Positions 1-4,870 of a stretch of 7,343 bases of DNA are shown piece by piece. The notes beneath the pieces are model-generated. The model made no database searches, was not told where the DNA came from, and saw nothing but the letters and a program-made list of their open reading frames with translations. Where the stretch lies: contig CAXTSL010000112.1 in assembly GCA_964246975.1 (NCBI GenBank), forward strand, positions 1-7,343, given 5' to 3'. A program made the translations under genes and the position numbers. The stretch's first letter is position 1, and each line of letters opens with the position of its first letter. This stretch comes from Glacieibacterium sp964246975 (GTDB taxonomy: Bacteria; Pseudomonadota; Alphaproteobacteria; Sphingomonadales; Sphingomonadaceae).

Positions 1-801
1 GACATCGTCCTCAACATCAAGCAGATCGCGGTGCGGATGCAGGGCGATCAGCCCAAGCGTGTGCATCTGTCGGCGACCGGTCCCGGCCCCGCCACGGCAG
101 GTCAGATCGCGGTCACCGGCGACATGGAGATCATGAATCCCGACCTCGTCATCTGCACGCTCGACGAGGGCGCGACGCTCAACATGGAACTGACGATCGA
201 AGCGGGTAAGGGCTATGTCCCGGCCTCGCAGAACCGTCCCGCCGACGCGCCGATCGGGCTGGTCCCCGTCGACGCGCTGTATTCGCCGGTGCGCCAGGTC
301 GCGTACAAGGTCGAGAACACCCGCGTCGGGCAGGAGCTGGATTACGACAAGCTCAACATCACCGTCGAGACCGACGGCACGATGACGCCCGACGATGCGC
401 TCGCCTATGCCGCGCGCATCCTGCAGGACCAGCTCCAGCTGTTCGTCAGCTTCGACGAGCCGACGTCGATCAGCCACGCGACGCACGGTCCGGTCAGCCA
501 CGGGCCGATCGAGCTCGACGACACCGCCGCGCTCAATCGCTACCTGCTCAAGAAGGTCGACGAGCTCGAACTGTCGGTGCGTTCGGCGAACTGCCTCAAG
601 AACGACAACATCATCTACATCGGCGATCTGGTGCAGAAGACCGAGAGCGAGATGCTGCGGACGCCGAACTTCGGCCGCAAGTCGCTGAACGAGATCAAGG
701 AAGTGCTGACCGCGATGGGCCTGCGCCTGGGCATGGAAATCCCCGGCTGGCCGCCCGAGAACATCGAGGAAATGGCGAAGAAGCTCGAAGCGGAATATTG
801 A
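1..801 (+). CDS. rpoA: DNA-directed RNA polymerase subunit alpha, 3' part (5' end outside window)
   Basis: Alpha subunit of RNA polymerase; its dimer nucleates core assembly and its C-terminal domain binds UP-element DNA and activators. The frame is open from the first base (reads DIVLNIKQIA...), so the gene enters from the left and 266 codons remain. Alpha proteins are usually about 330-350 residues, so roughly 75-85 N-terminal residues are missing. Fragment residues 1 to about 155 are the rest of the N-terminal domain (PVDALYSPVRQVAYKVENTRVG). After an acidic, His-containing linker, the C-terminal domain starts near residue 175 with ELSVRSANCLK. Its Arg, about fragment residue 194 (codon 580-582), aligns with E. 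coli Arg265, the key UP-element contact. IGDLVQKTESEMLRTPNFGRKSLNEIKE and the GWPP tail motif follow. It ends in TGA at 799-801. rplQ follows, as usual in the alpha operon, but after an unusually long gap holding an inverted repeat. Confidence 0.98.
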   Translation, partial: DIVLNIKQIAVRMQGDQPKRVHLSATGPGPATAGQIAVTGDMEIMNPDLVICTLDEGATLNMELTIEAGKGYVPASQNRPADAPIGLVPVDALYSPVRQVAYKVENTRVGQELDYDKLNITVETDGTMTPDDALAYAARILQDQLQLFVSFDEPTSISHATHGPVSHGPIELDDTAALNRYLLKKVDELELSVRSANCLKNDNIIYIGDLVQKTESEMLRTPNFGRKSLNEIKEVLTAMGLRLGMEIPGWPPENIEEMAKKLEAEY

Positions 802-802
802 T

Positions 803-907
803 CGTCATCCCGCGAAAGCGGGAACCCAGCCCACTTCACAGGAAAGACGGCAAAGCCGGCAGTTTTTTGTTGAAGAGGACTGGGTTCCCGCCTTCGCGGG
901 AATGACG
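803..907. repeat. 105-bp imperfect inverted repeat (REP/BIME-like) between rpoA and rplQ
   Basis: The left arm (803-829) and right arm (880-907) are reverse complements over 27-28 bases with only one inserted T and one substitution. Each arm is itself a small palindrome (left arm CCCGC-GAAA-GCGGG). The sequence between the arms is about 50 bp with little symmetry apart from CGGC-AAA-GCCG and a T6 run. Translated on the minus strand, the right arm gives the 'HSREGGNP' string, a familiar false-protein signature of dispersed bacterial intergenic repeats. The layout of two facing palindromes with a spacer fits a REP doublet (BIME) or a small non-autonomous element mobilised by a REP-associated transposase. 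It begins 2 bases after the rpoA stop codon. In RNA it could fold into a long stem inside the rpoA-rplQ transcript. Family membership is inferred; the inverted repeat itself is directly visible. Confidence 0.85.
848..868 (+). terminator. weak terminator-like hairpin inside the inverted repeat
   Basis: A 4-bp stem (CGGC 848-851, GCCG 855-858) with an AAA loop is followed four bases later by six T (863-868). The stem is short and set apart from the T run, and it lies in the middle of the repeat element, so it may be chance. If active, it would attenuate transcription from rpoA into rplQ. Confidence 0.2.
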
Positions 908-994
908 AAGTAAAACGAAGTGGGCGACCGGCATCCCGCCGCCGCCTGGTCCGGGGTACCTGATACGGCCCCCGAACGAACGAAGGACTGACAG

Positions 995-1408
995 ATGCGT
1001 CACGGCAATTCGAACCGCAAGCTCGGCCGCACCACGAGCCACCGCCTCGCGATGTTCCGCAACATGGCGGCGAGCCTGATCAAGCACGAGCAGATCACCA
1101 CGACGCTGCCCAAGGCGCGCGAAATCCGCCCCTATGTCGAAAAGCTGGTGACGCTTGCCAAGCATGGCGGCCTGTCGAACCGCCGCCTCGCCGACGCGCG
1201 CCTCAAGGACGATGTCCAACTGATCAAGCTGTTCGACGTGCTGGCGGCGCGCTACGCCGACCGCGAGGGCGGCTATATCCGGATCGTCAAGGCGGGCATC
1301 CGCCGTTCCGACGCGACGCCGATGGCGATCGTCGAATTCGTCGATCGCGACATCGATGCCAAGGGCCAGGACAGCGGCCCCGTCGAGCAGTACGACGAAG
1401 CGGCCTGA
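995..1408 (+). CDS. rplQ: 50S ribosomal protein L17 (bL17)
   Basis: Large-subunit ribosomal protein bL17, 137 residues, within the usual bacterial range of about 115-140. The N-terminus MRHGNSNRKLGRTTSHR is the family signature. It is followed by AMFRNMAASLIKHEQITTTLPKAREIRPYVEKLVTLAK (residues about 19-56) and the C-terminal YIRIVKAGIRRSDATPMAIVEFVD (about 92-115). A short acidic tail (GQDSGPVEQYDEAA) extends past the conserved fold. The start is supported by AAGGA at 983-987, seven bases upstream of ATG. It is normally the last gene of the alpha operon after rpoA; here 193 bases and an inverted repeat separate the two, so it may depend on readthrough or a local promoter. It converges with the transglycosylase gene on the other strand, 68 bases downstream. 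Confidence 0.98.
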   Translation: MRHGNSNRKLGRTTSHRLAMFRNMAASLIKHEQITTTLPKAREIRPYVEKLVTLAKHGGLSNRRLADARLKDDVQLIKLFDVLAARYADREGGYIRIVKAGIRRSDATPMAIVEFVDRDIDAKGQDSGPVEQYDEAA

Positions 1409-1476
1409 GGCCGACTCGCCGACACCAGCGACATCAAGGGTGGCGCGGTAACTTCCGAACTTCCGGCGCGAACGTC

Positions 1477-2187
1477 TCAGCGCGCGAGGCAGGCGTCGAT
1501 CGCGCCGTCGCGGACGACGCGGATGCGGCGTTCGATGGCGCGGGCGTGGCGGCGGTTCTTGCCGCGCAACGCGCTCGCGTCGCGTGTGATCGGCTGCGGC
1601 AGGATGGCGACGAGACGCGCCGCCTCGCGCGGGCTCAGCGTCGCGGCAGTCGCGCCAAAATAGTGCCGCGCCGCCGCTTCGACGCCATAGATGCCAGGGC
1701 CCATCTCGGCGATGTTGAGATAGACCTCCATGATCCGGCGCTTGCCCCACAGCTGTTCGATCAGCACGGTGAACCACGCTTCGAGGCCCTTGCGCAGCCA
1801 CGACCGTTCGGGCCACAGAAAGGCGTTCTTGGCGGTCTGCTGCGAGATCGTCGAGCCGCCGCGCAGCTTCGTCGAGGTGGCGTTCTTGGCCATGGCGCTT
1901 TCGATCGCGCCGACATCGAAGCCGCGGTGCGCGCAGAAGCGCGCGTCCTCGGCACCGATGGCGGCGCGCGGCACCGCTTCGGCGATGGTGTCGAGAGCCG
2001 TCCAGTCGCGCTCGACATGGATGCCGTGGACCGCGTCGCGCGCCATCGGCCACGTCAGCGGCGGATCGACCCAGCGGTACGCCAGCGCCCAGACGACGCT
2101 GAACAGCACCAGCCCGAGCGCCAGCCGGATCAGCGTCCGCAGCAGCCAGAAAATCAGCGCCACCTCGGTCCCCCGCCGCGCAACCAT
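1477..2187 (-). CDS. mtgA: monofunctional biosynthetic peptidoglycan transglycosylase (GT51)
   Basis: Polymerises lipid II into glycan strands at the outer face of the inner membrane. The 236-residue protein has a short basic N-terminus and one membrane anchor (residues about 8-37, rich in L, V, A and W), then the GT51 domain. Visible motifs are GAEDARFCAHRGFD (78-91, with the catalytic-type Glu80), the RGGSTISQQ motif (109-117), KNAFLWPERSWLRKG, and E-QLWGKRRIMEVYLNIAEMG (144-163), which holds the second conserved acidic residue of the family. There is no penicillin-binding transpeptidase domain, and the length matches MtgA. I chose the ATG at 2185-2187 because it places the anchor at the N-terminus. 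The frame stays open upstream to a GTG at 2304, but those 39 residues are Arg-rich and unlike the family. No clear Shine-Dalgarno sequence precedes 2187. It is divergent from purH, with 129 bases between the starts. Confidence 0.95.
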   Translation of the reverse strand: MVARRGTEVALIFWLLRTLIRLALGLVLFSVVWALAYRWVDPPLTWPMARDAVHGIHVERDWTALDTIAEAVPRAAIGAEDARFCAHRGFDVGAIESAMAKNATSTKLRGGSTISQQTAKNAFLWPERSWLRKGLEAWFTVLIEQLWGKRRIMEVYLNIAEMGPGIYGVEAAARHYFGATAATLSPREAARLVAILPQPITRDASALRGKNRRHARAIERRIRVVRDGAIDACLAR

Positions 2188-2228
2188 GGTCGCCGCGCGT
2201 CGACGCAACCTTTCCGCAGTTGCCACGC

Positions 2229-2242
2229 GCGCGTCAACGCGC
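2229..2242. repeat. short inverted repeat in mtgA-purH divergent intergenic region
   Basis: GCGCGT and ACGCGC are exact reverse complements with a 2-base spacer, midway between the two divergent starts. It could be a regulator site, but GC-rich dyads of this length arise readily by chance at this base composition. Confidence 0.25.
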
Positions 2243-2263
2243 AGGCAGCGGTTTTCTGACGTG

Positions 2264-2281
2264 CCGCTTTGCCCTAAGCGG
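2264..2281 (+). promoter_or_regulatory. hairpin in the purH leader region
   Basis: CCGCTT (2264-2269) and AAGCGG (2276-2281) form a perfect 6-bp stem around a TGCCCT loop, ending 35 bases before the purH ATG. No T tract follows, so it is not a terminator. It may be a leader structure or an operator dyad; no known riboswitch is recognised and no consensus promoter is evident nearby. Confidence 0.25.
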
Positions 2282-2316
2282 TCGCCAGCCGCCTGCGCCA
2301 CCACTTAAGGAACGAC

Positions 2317-3909
2317 ATGCCAGATTTCGTCCGCGTCACCCGAGCCCTGTTGTCGGTCAGCGACAAGACCGGCATCGTCGATCTGGCGCGCGCGCTGGCG
2401 CGACACGGTGTCGAACTCGTGTCGACCGGCGGCACTGCGACGGCTCTGCGCGAAGCGGGTCTTGCGGTGCGCGAGGTTGCCGACCTGACCGGCTTCCCCG
2501 AGATGATGGACGGGCGGGTCAAGACGCTGCACCCGATGGTTCATGGCGGCCTGCTGGGCATCCGCGACGACGCGGACCATGCGGCAGCGATGGCGGCGCA
2601 TGACATCGTCGCGATCGACCTGCTGGTGGTCAACCTCTACCCGTTCGAGGCGACGGTGGCGCGGGGCGCGGCGCGCGATGAAGTCATCGAGAATATCGAC
2701 ATCGGCGGCCCGGCGATGCTGCGCTCGGCGGCGAAGAACCACGCGCATGTCGCCGTCGTCACGGACCCTGCCGACTATGATGCGCTGACGACGGCGCTCG
2801 ACGCCAACGCAGGGGCGACCGATCTCGCGCTCCGCAAGCGCCTCGCGGCGCAGGCCTACGCGGCGACGGCGGCATACGACGCGGCGATCTCGGGCTGGTT
2901 CGCAGGTGTCGATCAGCGCGAGACGTTCCCCGCGACGCGCGTCATGGCGACGCGCCGCGCCGGGCTGCTGCGCTACGGCGAAAATCCGCATCAGCTTGCG
3001 GCGCTGTACCGATCGGCGGGCTTCGCGGCGCGCGGCATCGCGCAGGCCGAGCAGGTGCAGGGCAAGGCGCTGAGCTACAATAACTACAACGACGCCGACG
3101 CGGCGCTCGAACTCGTCGCCGAGTTCCGCGACGGCCCGCCCGTCGTGGTCATCGTCAAGCACGCCAACCCGTGCGGTGTCGCGACCGCCACGACGGCGCT
3201 CGACGCGTACAAGGCGGCGCTGGCGTGCGATCCGGTGTCGGCATTCGGCGGCATCGTCGCGCTCAACCGCCCGCTCGACGGGCCGACCGCCGAAGCCATC
3301 GCGGCGATCTTCACCGAAGTCGTCGTCGCACCCGCCGCCGACGATGCAGCGCGCGCGGTGTTCGCGCATAAGCCCAATCTCCGCCTGCTGCTCACCGGCG
3401 ACCTCCCCGACCCGGCGCGCGCGGGCCTCCAGACGAAGATCATCGCCGGCGGCGTCCTCGTCCAACAGCGCGACAATGGCCATGTCGCCGACGACGACCT
3501 CAGGATCGTCACCGCGCGCGCACCGAGCGCCGCCGAGTGGGCCGACCTGCGCTTTGCCTGGACCGTCGCCAAGCACATCAAGTCGAACGCCATCGTCTAT
3601 GCGCGGGACGGCAGCACGGCGGGCATCGGCGCGGGGCAGATGAGCCGCCTCGATTCGACGCGCGTCGCGGCGTGGAAGGCCAGGGATGCCGCCGCTGCGG
3701 CGGGCTGGAGCGAGCCGCGCACCGTCGGCAGCGTCGTCGCCTCGGACGCCTTCTTCCCCTTTGCCGACGGGCTGGTCGCGGCGGCCGAAGCCGGGGCGAC
3801 GGCGATCATCCAGCCCGGCGGCTCGATCCGTGACGCCGAGGTGATCGCGGCGGCCGATGCGCGCGGTCTGGCGATGGTCTTCACGGGGATGCGCCACTTC
3901 CGGCATTGA
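2317..3909 (+). CDS. purH: bifunctional AICAR formyltransferase / IMP cyclohydrolase
   Basis: Catalyses the last two steps of de novo purine synthesis: formylation of AICAR with 10-formyl-THF, then cyclisation of FAICAR to IMP, in the cytosol. The 530 residues match the family length. The N-terminal MGS-like cyclohydrolase domain spans residues about 5-195, with SVSDKTGI (13-20), VSTGGTA (35-41), the GRVKTLHP motif (66-73), NLYPFE (106-111) and NIDIGGPAMLRSAAKN (126-141). The C-terminal formyltransferase domain spans about 200-530, with RYGENPHQ (219-226), GKALSYNNYND (249-259), and KHANPCG (281-287), whose Lys-His pair is the catalytic pair of the family. SAFGGI (308-313), the IKSNAIVY motif (421-428), SDAFFPFADG (476-485) and QPGGSIRD (499-506) follow. 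AAGGA at 2307-2311, five bases before the ATG, supports the start. It stands alone: divergent from mtgA and convergent to the copper genes. Confidence 0.98.
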   Translation: MPDFVRVTRALLSVSDKTGIVDLARALARHGVELVSTGGTATALREAGLAVREVADLTGFPEMMDGRVKTLHPMVHGGLLGIRDDADHAAAMAAHDIVAIDLLVVNLYPFEATVARGAARDEVIENIDIGGPAMLRSAAKNHAHVAVVTDPADYDALTTALDANAGATDLALRKRLAAQAYAATAAYDAAISGWFAGVDQRETFPATRVMATRRAGLLRYGENPHQLAALYRSAGFAARGIAQAEQVQGKALSYNNYNDADAALELVAEFRDGPPVVVIVKHANPCGVATATTALDAYKAALACDPVSAFGGIVALNRPLDGPTAEAIAAIFTEVVVAPAADDAARAVFAHKPNLRLLLTGDLPDPARAGLQTKIIAGGVLVQQRDNGHVADDDLRIVTARAPSAAEWADLRFAWTVAKHIKSNAIVYARDGSTAGIGAGQMSRLDSTRVAAWKARDAAAAAGWSEPRTVGSVVASDAFFPFADGLVAAAEAGATAIIQPGGSIRDAEVIAAADARGLAMVFTGMRHFRH

Positions 3910-3954
3910 ACGCCCCGGCCGCGACGGTAGCGTCGATGACGGCACTGCCTCGGC

Positions 3955-4108
3955 CTAGGGATTGGCGGGCGAGATCTTGCCTGCGGCCGTGGTCTTGCGC
4001 TGGCCGTTCTCGCCCATGCAGGTCGATGACTTGCCTGCGGCCATTTTGGCGCGGTCCATCTTCGAATGGTCCTCGCAGGCTGGTGTGCATCCATTTTGCC
4101 AAGATCCG
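3955..4108 (-). pseudogene. possible remnant of a small Cys/His/Met-containing gene (or a 34-aa small ORF) after copB
   Basis: Just past the copB stop, the minus frame ending in TAG at 3955-3957 looks coding. From about 4089 its codons end mostly in G or C, and it reads CTPACEDHSKMDRAKM followed by AAGKSSTCMGENGQ and TTAAGKISPANP. It has three Cys, a His and several Met, a composition typical of small periplasmic metal-binding proteins. The 13-base sequence at 3976-3988 recurs at 4030-4042, exactly 18 codons away and in frame, giving two AAGK units. No signal peptide or convincing start lies upstream; the open frame there only runs antiparallel or out of phase through copB. An ATG at 4057-4059 would give 34 residues, with GAGGA about 10 bases upstream. 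I infer a 5'-truncated third gene of the copper operon, or a very small real gene. I do not recognise the family. Confidence 0.3.
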
Positions 4109-4870
4109 TCAGAACCACGTCCGCACGCCCGCGCGGATTGTCCAGCCGCCCGGGTCCTCGCCCACGACGCGCGCCAGACGCGCGGTGCCGCCCAGCTTGC
4201 GGTCGAAGACGGCAGCGACATAGGGCGCGAACTTGCGGCTGAACTCGTAGCGCAGCGACGCGCCGGTCTCGATGCGCGAAAAACCCGACGCGACCCGCCG
4301 TTCATCGGCGTCGTTGAGGTACAGGTCGGTTTCGACCATTGGCGAGACGACCAGCCGGTTGGTCATCAGCAGGTCAAAGCTCTGTTTGAGGCGGATCGAG
4401 ACATCGCCCTCGAAGCCGATGAAGGCATGAAGTTCGGTCTCGAGCAGATACGGCAACAGGCCCTGCACGCCGACCACCGCATAGCCGCGCCGGTCGGGCT
4501 CGAGGTCGTAGCGCACGCCGCCCTGCAGATCGAAGAAGCTGTAGGCATTGCGGCTGTAAAGCGCCTGAAACTCGGCTTGATCGACGCGTCGCCCGGCGCG
4601 CTCGCCCTCGGCCTTGTACCAGAATTTGTCGCGGTCGCCGCCGATCCAGCCCTCGGCGTCCCAGTTGAGCAGCCCGGCACCGCCCGTGCGCGCATAATCG
4701 AGTTCGATGCGGTTGTAGGTGTAGGTCCTCTCGTGATGGCCCATCGCGCCCACGTCGATCTGGCGCTCCATCGCCGCCTTGTCGACCGGCGCGGGCGGGA
4801 TCGCGGATCCGTCCGTCGGCTGCGCGAAGACCGGGGCGGCGATCAGCAGCGCGAGCGTCAGCGCCCGCAT
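4109..4870 (-). CDS. copB: copper resistance protein B, outer-membrane beta-barrel
   Basis: Outer-membrane protein of the CopB/PcoB family, thought to act with CopA in periplasmic copper handling. The 253-residue product starts with a Sec signal peptide (MRALTLALLIAAPVFA, cleavage likely after residue 16). A short Pro/Ala linker and a small metal-binding-like stretch, GAMGHHERTY (41-50), follow, then the barrel from about residue 53. Alternating strands are visible: LLNWDAEGWIGGDRDKFWYKAEGE (67-90), VRYDLEPDRRGYAVVGVQG (119-137), ELHAFIGFEGDVSIRLKQ (146-163), LVVSPMVETDLYLND and FAPYVAAVFDRKLGGTARLAR. It ends in GVRTWF, with the terminal Phe typical of outer-membrane proteins. The long Met-rich N-terminal repeat found in many CopB proteins is absent. 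The start ATG (4868-4870) overlaps the copA TGA by one base (TGATG), implying translational coupling; there is no strong Shine-Dalgarno of its own. The frame is open upstream to 4996, but that part overlaps copA and lacks a signal. Confidence 0.93.
   Translation of the reverse strand: MRALTLALLIAAPVFAQPTDGSAIPPAPVDKAAMERQIDVGAMGHHERTYTYNRIELDYARTGGAGLLNWDAEGWIGGDRDKFWYKAEGERAGRRVDQAEFQALYSRNAYSFFDLQGGVRYDLEPDRRGYAVVGVQGLLPYLLETELHAFIGFEGDVSIRLKQSFDLLMTNRLVVSPMVETDLYLNDADERRVASGFSRIETGASLRYEFSRKFAPYVAAVFDRKLGGTARLARVVGEDPGGWTIRAGVRTWF

Noticed and set aside
836..2053. 405-codon minus-strand open frame across the inverted repeat, rplQ and mtgA
   Set aside because: It is antisense to rplQ and out of frame with mtgA, is Arg-rich, and ends in the 'HSREGGNP' string produced by translating an intergenic repeat.
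3922..3935. CGACG-GTAG-CGTCG hairpin after purH as a terminator
   Set aside because: Only 5 bp and no T run on either strand; not enough to call a terminator.
2305..3945. 546-codon minus-strand open frame opposite purH
   Set aside because: Arg/Asp/Ala-rich shadow of purH, which has every expected motif on the plus strand.
3881..4102. 73-codon minus-strand frame between purH and copB, starting at TTG
   Set aside because: It overlaps the end of purH, has a weak start and noisy third positions; the neighbouring frame ending at 3955 looks more coding-like.
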